Shown in pieces: positions 43,114 to 51,638 of a DNA stretch of 64,000 nt (its first letter is position 1; every line of letters starts with the position of its first letter). Both the position numbers and the translations under genes were made by a program. Location of the stretch: the NCBI GenBank assembly GCA_030583665.1, contig CP129469.1, positions 1,445,043 to 1,509,042 on the forward strand. Direction: 5' to 3'. The notes under the pieces were generated by a model. It was not told the origin of the DNA and ran no database searches. It worked only from the letters and a program-made list of their open reading frames with translations. The DNA is from Candidatus Jettenia sp. AMX2. GTDB taxonomy: Bacteria; Planctomycetota; Brocadiia; Brocadiales; Brocadiaceae.

Positions 43114-43271
43114 TTATTTAATGCATGTGTTTTGTTGTTGAGACTTAATATGCATATCATACTCTTCTGAATGTTCTTTTTGGGATCACGAACCGCCACA
43201 CCACACACAGGGTCTTCAATAGTCTTCACTTTTTCAACTTCTGTTTTTGAAAGTGGCTCGTTAACAAACAA
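43114..43271 (-). pseudogene. decayed YHS-domain gene
   Basis: The frame from 43271 reads KTEVEK..KTIEDPVCGVAVRDPKK, close to the intact YHS protein encoded at 43326. In the next frame it goes on KEHSEEY and stops at 43114. One base missing from the A run encoding PKK would explain the frameshift. The cysteine-bearing second half of the domain is lost. Confidence 0.75.
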
Positions 43272-43325
43272 ACCAAATGCTTCGTTTGAAAAGACGGTTT
43301 AATATTTGTCAGAAGAAATATCTAT

Positions 43326-43637
43326 TTAATGCACATGTCCTTGTGGTTTAGATTCCGGAGTTGTATAAGATGCAGGGTCTTTTTTAAAGACTTCTTTACA
43401 ATATTCAGCACAGAAATAGTAAACCTTCCCTTTATACTCTTCTGAAAGCTCCTTTTTCTGGTCGCGAACCACCATGCCACATACAGGATCTTTAATAGTC
43501 TCTTTTTTAACTTCTGTTTTTGTCTGAATTACCTGCCCATCAGAATTTCGGTTGCTCCCCAGAACCACACCGGCATAGGTGCTACTCAAACCGATAGCAA
43601 AGATACATACTAAAACAGTATTTAAAACAGCAACCAT
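43326..43637 (-). CDS. exported YHS-domain protein
   Basis: The 103-residue protein has a signal peptide (about 3-23) and one YHS domain: DPVCGMVV, then EYKGKVYYFCAEYCKEVFKKDPASY. YHS/TRASH-like domains bind metals such as copper through the Cys residues. The C-terminus is His-rich (GHVH). Paralogues occur at 60876-61208 and, decayed, at 43114-43271. The second of these lies beside a CusA-type pump. Envelope metal handling is the likely role; the metal is not known. Confidence 0.87.
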   Translation of the reverse strand: MVAVLNTVLVCIFAIGLSSTYAGVVLGSNRNSDGQVIQTKTEVKKETIKDPVCGMVVRDQKKELSEEYKGKVYYFCAEYCKEVFKKDPASYTTPESKPQGHVH

Positions 43638-43700
43638 AGTGTATCTCCTTTCCCTTCAAAAGTTACATATGATTTTTACAAGAATTACAATAACCTTACC

Positions 43701-43877
43701 TTAGTACGTGGATTCTTTAATCTCACCATATTGTGATATTTCAACAGATGCACAAGGAAACGGACCTTTTTTAAGAACACTTTTACAGTTTCTTGATCCA
43801 TTTGAACAACTGATATAAGCGGTGCTAAAGCCAATGATAAAGATAAGTAATAACGTTATACGTAGAATATAATTCAT
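43701..43877 (-). CDS. small exported protein (58 residues)
   Basis: An ATG at 43877 with GGAAG upstream gives a 58-residue protein. It has a signal segment (MNYILRITLLLIFIIGFSTA) ending before YISCSN and a short mature part with three more Cys-type or polar positions (RNCKSVL, PFPCASV). The signal peptide resembles those of the YHS proteins (RI.FI.G-S-AY). It could be a short lipoprotein. No family is recognised. Confidence 0.55.
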   Translation of the reverse strand: MNYILRITLLLIFIIGFSTAYISCSNGSRNCKSVLKKGPFPCASVEISQYGEIKESTY

Positions 43878-43902
43878 AGCGCTTCCTTTATACGTTCAAA
43901 CA

Positions 43903-44445
43903 TTAAAATTCCTTAAATAAAGCAGTAGAAAGATACCTTTCACCTGTATCAGGAAACACAACAACAATCAACTTCCCTTTGTTTTTTGGCCTTACTGCCA
44001 CCTGTAACACCGCATAAACAGCAGCTCCAGAAGAAATTCCTACTAAAAAATTCCTTCCTTCAGCGCCAATTGGCGGGAGAGGGTAAATGCATCCTCATTT
44101 TTAACCGTAATTATTTCGTCAATTACGCTCTTATTGAGGATATCAGGGACAAAACCGGCACCAATACCCTGAATCTTGTGAGGACCGGGTTTCCCGCCTG
44201 AAAGTACAGGGGAATCAAAAGGCTCTACGGCAACAATCTTCAATGAAGGCTTTCTTTCTTTAATGACCTCTCCAACACCAGTGATTGTTCCTCCTGTCCC
44301 AACCCCTCCTACAAAGATATCAATTCTTCCCTCTGTGTCATTCCACACCTCTTCTGCAGTCGTCTTGCGGTGTATCCTCCGGATTCGCCTTATTTTTAAA
44401 CTGCTGCGGCATAAAAGAATTCAGGGTATTCTTTACTAATTCTTC
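43903..44445 (-). pseudogene. cysK: cysteine synthase (cysK-like) pseudogene
   Basis: O-acetylserine sulfhydrylase fragments are spread over three frames. The first part reads [14 protein letters not shown] (about 44380-44430). The second, from 44348, reads [23 protein letters not shown] and [14 protein letters not shown], the PLP-phosphate-binding region. The third reads [17 protein letters not shown] and ends STALFKEF with a stop at 43903. At least two frameshifts separate them, and the N-terminal domain with the PLP lysine is missing. It cannot make an active enzyme. Confidence 0.88.
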
Positions 44446-44765
44446 TTGATAACTTCAGATATAAAAGCAAACTATTATTAGCGGGATTAGTTTTACATAT
44501 CGTAAAAGATTGATTATTACATCTTTTTATAGATTTATCAAGCAATATTTATAAATTTGTAACTAATAACTGACAAAGAAGGCCGAAGAGTTGGTATGAT
44601 TATTATAGTAAATGAATATCACAAACCAACAATTTCGAAGGGGTGAAATATATGGAAGGATATTTGCTTATAAATATGGCAATAATTTCAGGTGTGGTAA
44701 ACCTATATACAGCGAAATAAATTGCTGTATATGATTTGCAGTTTCAGTAAAATTTCCATGGAAAT
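44446..44765. other. intergenic region, nothing recognised
   Basis: This AT-rich gap next to the cysK remnant holds no gene I can support and no clear repeat. Confidence 0.4.
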
Positions 44766-44880
44766 AATGTCATTACGAGGCACACATTCGTTTTTGCTCA
44801 GTGTAAATTTCCCGACGAAGCAATCTGTTATTATTAGAGGACGTAAGGCTACTTCGCTATCGCTCACAATGACGATACTA
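44766..44880 (+). repeat. dispersed intergenic repeat copy
   Basis: GTCATTACGAGGCACACATTCG ... GCTCAGTGTAAATTTCCC..ACGAAGCAATCTG, followed by a partial inverse (CGCTATCGCTCACAATGAC). It aligns with the copies at 23134 (inverted) and, weakly, 35661. Only a few bases in a row are shown; the ends of the element are not defined. Confidence 0.55.
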
Positions 44881-44889
44881 TGGTAAACA

Positions 44890-45369
44890 TTATAATCCAA
44901 ATCTGTTAACGAGATGAACTGTTACTGAAGTTTCACCTTCATCAACATTAAATTTAACATCATCCCATCTGGGATGACGCCTTATTACTCCAACATCAAG
45001 TCTTGTGAAGCCAACAGGTTCCTGAGGTATTCCCAAAAAACCGCTGCGTTCCAATTTGCCGCTGTTATTGAGATCGTGATAGGCAGAAAGGGAATATTCT
45101 CCGGGCTCTAAATTCCTAATCCTGTATTTCCTGAAATTTTCCGTAGATTCGATAAGCTCAGCATCAACCTCTTGATATCCCTTGTCTCTTTTATTGTGAC
45201 ATTCCTCATTATTACAGATTGAAAAGCGCACAGGGGCTTCATTATGAGGTTCTGTAAACCTGTCTACGGTAACAATTACATCTCCGGCAAAAGCATGATT
45301 CGAAGAAACGAAGTCAATTGCAGTCAGCATAAAAAACAAAAATGACAAAATAAATACATATTTTACCAA
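44890..45369 (-). CDS. exported DUF2141-type protein
   Basis: The 159-residue protein has a signal peptide (about 3-28, ending in AFAG). The mature chain is an all-beta domain with the DUF2141 block LEPGEYSLSAYHDLNNSGKLERSGFLGIPQEPVGF (shown here in parts, residues about 95-130). DUF2141 proteins are common exported proteins of unknown function. It is single and has no operon partner. Confidence 0.8.
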   Translation of the reverse strand: MVKYVFILSFLFFMLTAIDFVSSNHAFAGDVIVTVDRFTEPHNEAPVRFSICNNEECHNKRDKGYQEVDAELIESTENFRKYRIRNLEPGEYSLSAYHDLNNSGKLERSGFLGIPQEPVGFTRLDVGVIRRHPRWDDVKFNVDEGETSVTVHLVNRFGL

Positions 45370-45509
45370 TTTTTGTTACCCCCGTAAAAAAGCGGTTAAT
45401 TTGCCAATAGTTTGTCGAATTCTCTGCCAAATCATCCGTAAGAAATCTTGTTAGAATACAAAAGGATATACTGGCGCTTTGCCATTTTCTTACCTTACGA
45501 TTGCCTGAA

Positions 45510-45731
45510 TTAGTAGTTTTCCTGATTTTCTATCATTTTATACCTTATTCCCGCTACATGTACATGCCTTGTATGCAGCCAGATTAAACCTGCCAATGCA
45601 TCTGCCATACTACAACATTGCCCTTTCTTTTCATAACATGCCTCGCATGCCCATAATATTTTACTTGCACAAGTTATAATAATACCAATAGTAACGATAG
45701 ATACAAATATTGTGCGTAACATAGTATTCAC
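45510..45731 (-). CDS. small exported Cys-rich protein
   Basis: The 73-residue protein has an N-terminal segment (about 4-28) related to that of the YHS proteins (MNTMLRTIFVSIVTIG), and a mature part with CEACYEKKGQCC and HTRHVHVAG. The Cys and His residues could bind a metal or form disulfides. It has no recognisable domain. A ribosome-binding site (GGAAA) lies upstream. Confidence 0.55.
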   Translation of the reverse strand: MNTMLRTIFVSIVTIGIIITCASKILWACEACYEKKGQCCSMADALAGLIWLHTRHVHVAGIRYKMIENQENY

Positions 45732-46007
45732 GATACATTTCCTTTCTCTTCTCTAACGATCAGTATGTTAAATTTTCCGTGCAGCTTTAAAAGTAAAACA
45801 TAGAAGGACCTATTAAAGTTCCTGCTATTAGGGAAAAGTTCTTAAATTATCATAAAGATATCAAAGTTAAGTACCTTAAGCCAGGGTAATCAATAATATA
45901 ATCTTTATAGCTAAAAGCAATAAAAAATTATTTTCGTATTTCCGGATAAAATGCATTGTTAACAAAATATTATGTGCATGTGAGAATGTCCCGGATATCA
46001 CACGTAT

Positions 46008-46637
46008 TCATTTTTTTTTCATGATGGCCCTCCATCCGGTAGGTGGCTGCATGAAAGGATACTGCAGTTTGCTTACTTTCCCAGCCTGCTCTATAATATA
46101 GAAAGCCTCAGGAACAATATTTTTAACCGTTAGGAGAATATTTTGTAAATCCTTTCTCCGGCAGATAACGTATAACATGGTTACAGGTCCCGATTTTCCT
46201 TCTCCTATAAAAGTTGTTACTCCATACCCTGTTTCCCTTATCTTTTCAGCCATTATCTTTCCTTCACTCTGACATATAACCCGCAAGGCTATATGGCCGA
46301 AAGCTAATTTTTTTTCAACCAAAATGCCTGAAACGTTTCCTAAAGAAAAACCGAGCGCATAAAAGATGCCAAGGATTGGTTTGTTAAGAACCTCGTTTAA
46401 TACTGTGGCGATTACAATAAGCCATATACTGATTTCTACGAATCCCAGGAAAAAAGCAGCCTTGGTTCTTCCGTGAACAATACTTATAGTCCTTAACGTT
46501 CCGAGGGTAACATCCCCGGCCCTGGCCAGGAAGACAAACAAACCTTTCAGTAGCGTTCCGTAATCAAGCCCAAAATCTATATAGCTCGTCATAAATAAAT
46601 GGACGAAATGATAAAAAATAACAACAAGGAAATTCAT
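46008..46637 (-). CDS. UPF0316/DUF2179 membrane protein
   Basis: The 209-residue protein has three or four membrane helices in the first 110 residues (GLFVFLARAGDVTLGTLRTI is the family block) and a C-terminal soluble DUF2179 domain (about 115-190: GYGVTTFIGEGKSGP then LYVICRRKDL). The family is membrane-bound and of unknown function. It diverges from the DUF4139 gene across a 225-bp gap. Confidence 0.85.
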   Translation of the reverse strand: MNFLVVIFYHFVHLFMTSYIDFGLDYGTLLKGLFVFLARAGDVTLGTLRTISIVHGRTKAAFFLGFVEISIWLIVIATVLNEVLNKPILGIFYALGFSLGNVSGILVEKKLAFGHIALRVICQSEGKIMAEKIRETGYGVTTFIGEGKSGPVTMLYVICRRKDLQNILLTVKNIVPEAFYIIEQAGKVSKLQYPFMQPPTGWRAIMKKK

Positions 46638-46862
46638 TTCTTCATACTGAAATATGCTTAAAACAAAATTAAATCAAAAATGAAAAAGATTGCAAGTTTT
46701 TTTAATTATTTACTATGGCTGTATTTCTCTATGAAAAAAGGAATTTATAGCTATAAAGTGCCGGTTTGTTGTATAATGAAATACAAAGTAATTTATAATA
46801 GAATTCAAAATTTTATTTCCGACTGGTATTACTGTTTTACAAGAAATGCGGAGGTTTATGCC

Positions 46863-48224
46863 ATGAAAAAATATGTCTCCTGTATTATAATGTTCTTGCT
46901 TTTTATTACCCCTTATTCAATGGCAGACGACAGGCAGGTCTTTGTTACGATTTATCAGAATAATTTTGGCCTGGTGAATGATGTCCGCGAAATGAATTTA
47001 AATCAGGGAAGTCAGGAAATTCATTTTACGGATGTTGCTTCTTTAATTGATCCTACTTCTGTTCATTTCAAATCACTCACAGCACCGGACAAGGTAATCA
47101 TTCTTGAACAAAACTATGAGTTTGATCTGGTAAGTTCAGAAAAGATCCTCCAGAAATATAAAGATCAGGTTGTCCAACTTTATACGAAAGAGGGCAAAAT
47201 ATTTGAAGGAAAGCTACTGAGTGCCGGTGGAAACGTTGTTCTGAAAAAAAAAGATAGCGGTATTCAATTAATTGCAATGGCGAATGTTCAAAATATAGAC
47301 CTTCCAAAACTGCCAGTAGGATTAATTACCAGTCCGACACTGATCTGGCACCTTTTAAATGAAAAAACCGGAAAACACAAAATAGAAACAAGTTATTTAA
47401 CAGAAGGGATTGGCTGGCATGCGGAATATGTTGTGTTGGTAAACAATGATGAAACGCTATTGGATTTGTCTGCCTGGGTCTCTATAAATAATCAGACAGG
47501 AACAGATTATGAAAATGCCAAACTGAAACTGGTGGCAGGTGATGTTCGCAGGATTATTTCTTTGCCACAACCGCGATATCTGGGCTACGATGAAATGGCG
47601 GTATCTAAGATTGCACCTGCCCATCAATTTGAAGAAAAAGCCTTTTTTGAATATCACCTTTATACCCTTCAGCGTAATACTACCATTAAAAATAATCAAG
47701 TAAAACAGCTTTCACTCTTTCCAACAGCAACAACACCGGTAAAAAAGATGTATGAATATGATGGATCAAAGAACGAAAAGAAGGTGAATATAAAATTAAC
47801 ATTTTTCAATTCAGAAGAAATCAATCTTGGGTTACCTCTGCCAGCAGGTAAGGTACGGGTTTATAAATCAGATGGAGACCAGTCCTATGTTTTTCTTGGT
47901 GAAGATCAGATTAGGCATACCCCCAAAGACGAAAAAATCCATTTGTATGTGGGTGATGCATTTGACGTGGTTGGAGAACGGAAACAGATGAGTCGCAAAC
48001 AATTAAGCGACAGGGCGCGGGAAGAAACGTGGCAAATCACACTCCGTAATCATAAAAATGAGGATATAGAAGTCCTTGTCACAGAATATCTGAGAGGTGA
48101 CTGGGAAATTCGTGAATCTTCCCTTGAATATCATAAAAAAGATGCCAATACTATTGAGTATTTAGTACCATTGAATAAGAATTCTGAAAAGACTATTCAA
48201 TATACGGTATTGTATCGCTGGTAA
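46863..48224 (+). CDS. exported DUF4139-type protein
   Basis: From the ATG at 46863 (GGAGG seven bases upstream) the 453-residue protein has a signal peptide (about 4-21, ending SMAD). An in-frame upstream ATG (46680) lacks support. The sequence has an early strand-rich part (VTIYQNNFGLVNDVR), then LTEGIGWHAEYVVLV-type (TYLTEGIGWHAEYVV here as SYLTEGIGW) and NNQTGTDYENAKLKLVAGD, which are the DUF4139 blocks, and ends with beta strands. Such proteins are envelope proteins of unknown role. It is convergent with the DUF481 gene. Confidence 0.8.
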   Translation: MKKYVSCIIMFLLFITPYSMADDRQVFVTIYQNNFGLVNDVREMNLNQGSQEIHFTDVASLIDPTSVHFKSLTAPDKVIILEQNYEFDLVSSEKILQKYKDQVVQLYTKEGKIFEGKLLSAGGNVVLKKKDSGIQLIAMANVQNIDLPKLPVGLITSPTLIWHLLNEKTGKHKIETSYLTEGIGWHAEYVVLVNNDETLLDLSAWVSINNQTGTDYENAKLKLVAGDVRRIISLPQPRYLGYDEMAVSKIAPAHQFEEKAFFEYHLYTLQRNTTIKNNQVKQLSLFPTATTPVKKMYEYDGSKNEKKVNIKLTFFNSEEINLGLPLPAGKVRVYKSDGDQSYVFLGEDQIRHTPKDEKIHLYVGDAFDVVGERKQMSRKQLSDRAREETWQITLRNHKNEDIEVLVTEYLRGDWEIRESSLEYHKKDANTIEYLVPLNKNSEKTIQYTVLYRW

Positions 48225-48241
48225 TTTACTATCAAAGAGTG

Positions 48242-49378
48242 CTAGAAATTATATCCTAAACTTCCGATCAACGTCGTATCATCTTTCCTGTTTCTTTCCT
48301 GGGGGAAATTATCATACTGGCTGAGGATTTCTAAACTGATTGCTATCGATTTCCTCAGGTTGTGTCTTACTCCTATACCGGAATCTAAACGCCATTCTTT
48401 TTGATTATCTATCCTTTGGATATATTCTTGCCTGGCGTAAAATTTTGTATCACGCAATAAGATACAATCTAAAAAATGGCCGAGCCTTATACCTTTCGAA
48501 TCTTCCCGTATGCCACCATGGTATCTTTCCAGGGTATAAGAAGGACCTCCCTCTGCTTTATATTGCAATCTTTCTGAATCATAAAAACGATACCCTACAC
48601 CCGGTGAAGAAATAGAGCGGTAATTTAAATTTTCAAGCTCATCATGTTCAAGATATTGGTTAAAAAACGAATATAATTTCAGGGTATGTTTGAATTCGTA
48701 CTTGCCTGAAGCCCTTTGCTCATTAATGGTTTCTAATCTTTTCCCGGTAGTCCTCTTTCTTGTCTCATAAATAGCAATTGCATTGAAATATATATTATCC
48801 CTGCTTCGTTCGTTAGCATATCTGCCTTTTGTGTGGAGGGTCGTTGACTTTGTATTTCCGTCCTTGATATTTATGCCAGCATCAATATTTCCCTTCCATG
48901 TTTTTCGATCAGAGGTAACTTCCTGTTTAACTGACGGTGATTTTTCTTTTGAAATATTTTGTTCATTACCATGAATTATCTTGGGTCGATCTGGTTCTTT
49001 TCCGGCTGCTAAATGGGTTTCACTATCTGATGCAGGAAAAGTCAAGGTATCTGTGGTATCAATATCGATTTCCTTTAAAGAAATACCACCAGGCTTCCTT
49101 ATTTTCATGATAATAAACCGCTTCCGTTCGGTTTCAGGGTGAACGATAATGATTTCATTGTTTCTGGAAATGAGGCTTATTTCAGAGAAATTAAGAGAAC
49201 AAATATTACCATCTTCCTGAAGAATACTGATAGCATCTTCGGTGATTGTTAACACTTCTCCTTTTCTATAGGTACCATCGGCCATTTTTATTTCATCAGA
49301 AGATGCTTTTGTTCCGAAGAACAGAACTGCTATCAATATTACCCAATAAGTATGCAACCGCCTTCTTTGGTAAAACAT
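48242..49378 (-). CDS. DUF481 outer-membrane beta-barrel protein
   Basis: The 378-residue protein has a signal peptide (about 10-26) and an N-terminal region that resembles a small beta domain (EIKMADGTYRKGEVLTITED). The C-terminal 220 residues form a DUF481 barrel: WKGNIDAGINIKDGNTKSTTLHTKG, then alternating strands such as FKHTLKLYSFFNQYLEHDE and a last strand LIGSLGYNF that ends in Phe, as outer-membrane proteins do. The function is unknown; some members respond to salt. It is near the VWA gene on the same strand (56 bp). Confidence 0.82.
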   Translation of the reverse strand: MFYQRRRLHTYWVILIAVLFFGTKASSDEIKMADGTYRKGEVLTITEDAISILQEDGNICSLNFSEISLISRNNEIIIVHPETERKRFIIMKIRKPGGISLKEIDIDTTDTLTFPASDSETHLAAGKEPDRPKIIHGNEQNISKEKSPSVKQEVTSDRKTWKGNIDAGINIKDGNTKSTTLHTKGRYANERSRDNIYFNAIAIYETRKRTTGKRLETINEQRASGKYEFKHTLKLYSFFNQYLEHDELENLNYRSISSPGVGYRFYDSERLQYKAEGGPSYTLERYHGGIREDSKGIRLGHFLDCILLRDTKFYARQEYIQRIDNQKEWRLDSGIGVRHNLRKSIAISLEILSQYDNFPQERNRKDDTTLIGSLGYNF

Positions 49379-49434
49379 TTCTCACGAATAGTTAATCCCG
49401 TCCGAAATTTACCAGTTTTCGTTTCAATGTTCCA

Positions 49435-51510
49435 TTACGGTTTTCGTTGTCTGGAAATAATAATAGTCTCTTGCCAGATTTTATTTCTATCTGTTTCAGG
49501 ATACTCCCTGCCATAAAATGCCTGGCCAAGGTGATATACGGTGTTGTCCAGTAAAAAAGAGATTTCTGTTTGTTCTTCTTTTATTTCTTCCAGATTGATT
49601 TTGCAGATAATTCCGGAACGTCCAAACTTCAAATCATAGGATAGGTCATTTGGGTTTGGAGAACTCAACAGATACCAGCCATCCGCTTCCTTAATAATAT
49701 TCCACTCCTCACAAATCCCTCCGTTATTTTCAGGAACCAAGGTAATGGTATAAGGTTTATCAGTCTTTAAATGGAAGCGGAATTTATTGATATATCTTGG
49801 CACATGTTCGCACCATACAAAGACTTCTGCATTTTCTTCGTCGCCCAGGGGCGATACATCGAAGGACAGAATTCCCTGGTTTGTTTTTCCGAATATATGA
49901 TATGGATCTACCTTATCTTCTAAAGAAGGAACACCAGTAATGCCCTTGTAGCTAATCTCACTTTTTGTGGTAAAAATGCCATCTTCCGGTTTTTTAGGTG
50001 TTATGTAACTTGTCTTATACTGCCCGCCAAGATCGATAATTATTTGTTTAAATCGCTCGAGGAAAACACGAATATCTTCAGCACGGATATAGGTACCTCC
50101 CGTTTTACCAGAGATGTTTTCCAGTATTTCATCCTTACGAACTTTACCTAAACCTATACTATAAATATGAACATCACGTTTATTTGCAAGTGATATTAAA
50201 TCCTCTGGCTGGCGCAGACTGGAATTGTCGAAACCATCAGAAATAAAGACCAAGGTCCTGAATGTCTTCGGATCCGGTTCCTCGGGAAATTGTTTTAACC
50301 CGTGATAAACAGCATCCCAGCAAATAGAAAAATCGCTGTAAATGTTTTTTTGGGAAAAATTAAGAATTTCTTCTCTCGCCTTTTGTTTGTGGGTAGTAAA
50401 AGGCTGGATGATAGATGGAGCCGCGTCCGGTCTGTGAAATTCGACAATGCCTATTTGATGGGTATCCTTCAGATGATCTATCAGGGAGTTTGCCCCAACA
50501 ACCATGGTTTCAACGCCATTCCGGTACATTTTTATGGAAGCAGAAAAATCAAGTACCAGCATAACCTGCAAACAAAAATCATCCTGCCTGTAGAGATAGG
50601 GATTGCTTTCCAGATAGTCAATTTTTTTATCGTTTTCCCATATTTTCAAATTATTCATATCAAAATTTGCCGGATCAATCAAGACTGCGTGATCATCCTG
50701 ATCCCTCAGGGAAAAGACAAACTGAATAGTACTTGGTTTTTGATGAGCAGTAGTAATGTTTTTCAAAAAAAGTTTCGTAAGGGGAGAAACAATGCGCAGT
50801 GAAGAAACCAGGCCAAATACTTCTCTGTCTGAGATATCAACAATTTTTATTGCGTATTTTTCTTCTCCCGGACGAAGCGGACTTTTAGGCGTCCACGTAA
50901 ATCTGCCGTTGCTTCTTGTGTCATTTCTGTAATGGTATGATCTTGCTATGTTTTCCACCACAAAACCATTCTTTAACAGGAAGATGTCTGCATAATTACT
51001 TATATTTGGTGTTGCCGACCATTGAATGGTAATTTGTTCATCGATGGTGAGCGCTGCGTTATCAGAAGGGTTTAAAATCCTCAGGATTTTTTCCTCTTTA
51101 ATGCCTATAGCAACAATCCTGATCGTTTTATTGCCGCCGTTTGATTTTACCAGTATTTCACCTTGATTAATTCCTTCAGAAAGCATGTCTCTGTTAACAG
51201 TGACCGTTATCTGTTTTTCCTCATGTCTTTCACACGTGCCTGATCTCAGCGGTATTGAAATCCATTCACCACCTCTGGTAATGTCAACTTCATAATACAA
51301 TGTTTTTACGTAAGACAGATACCGCCACTTTTTTTCACCTATATTCTTCAGGGTTAATAATTGTCTTGCCTCTTTCTCCCCAAAATGTAATTCCGTTTGA
51401 GTGGTTTTGAGTACGGGGTCTACCCTTCCCAGGTAGATCAATACAATAATCGCAATAAGAGTAATACCAATAAAAGAGTAAATTATTTTTTTATAAGATA
51501 TTTTCTTCAT
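49435..51510 (-). CDS. membrane-anchored von Willebrand factor A domain protein
   Basis: The 691-residue protein has an N-terminal signal anchor (about 9-28). Two Ig-like beta domains follow (about 35-140 and 145-240). A VWA domain lies at about 310-510 with the metal-binding site DFSAS at 321-325 and FISDGFDNSS later. The C-terminal part is strand-rich and ends SRQRKP. VWA domains bind partners through a metal ion, so the protein should be a cell-envelope adhesin or assembly factor. It lies upstream of the DUF481 gene with a 56-bp gap and is perhaps cotranscribed. Confidence 0.85.
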   Translation of the reverse strand: MKKISYKKIIYSFIGITLIAIIVLIYLGRVDPVLKTTQTELHFGEKEARQLLTLKNIGEKKWRYLSYVKTLYYEVDITRGGEWISIPLRSGTCERHEEKQITVTVNRDMLSEGINQGEILVKSNGGNKTIRIVAIGIKEEKILRILNPSDNAALTIDEQITIQWSATPNISNYADIFLLKNGFVVENIARSYHYRNDTRSNGRFTWTPKSPLRPGEEKYAIKIVDISDREVFGLVSSLRIVSPLTKLFLKNITTAHQKPSTIQFVFSLRDQDDHAVLIDPANFDMNNLKIWENDKKIDYLESNPYLYRQDDFCLQVMLVLDFSASIKMYRNGVETMVVGANSLIDHLKDTHQIGIVEFHRPDAAPSIIQPFTTHKQKAREEILNFSQKNIYSDFSICWDAVYHGLKQFPEEPDPKTFRTLVFISDGFDNSSLRQPEDLISLANKRDVHIYSIGLGKVRKDEILENISGKTGGTYIRAEDIRVFLERFKQIIIDLGGQYKTSYITPKKPEDGIFTTKSEISYKGITGVPSLEDKVDPYHIFGKTNQGILSFDVSPLGDEENAEVFVWCEHVPRYINKFRFHLKTDKPYTITLVPENNGGICEEWNIIKEADGWYLLSSPNPNDLSYDLKFGRSGIICKINLEEIKEEQTEISFLLDNTVYHLGQAFYGREYPETDRNKIWQETIIISRQRKP

Positions 51511-51638
51511 TGTTTATTCGGTACAGTATTGATGTGTGCTTTGAAAAACCGCTTTCCTCTGGCCACTTATTAAACCAAAAATCAAAGGGATTGCAAGTTT
51601 TTTAATTTTCAGGGTAAAATTGAAAAACACAGGAGAAT

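Noticed and set aside
44652..44720. Small plus-strand ORF (22 codons) near 44652
   Set aside because: It is very short, has no recognisable features and lies in a gap with repeat sequence; it is probably chance.
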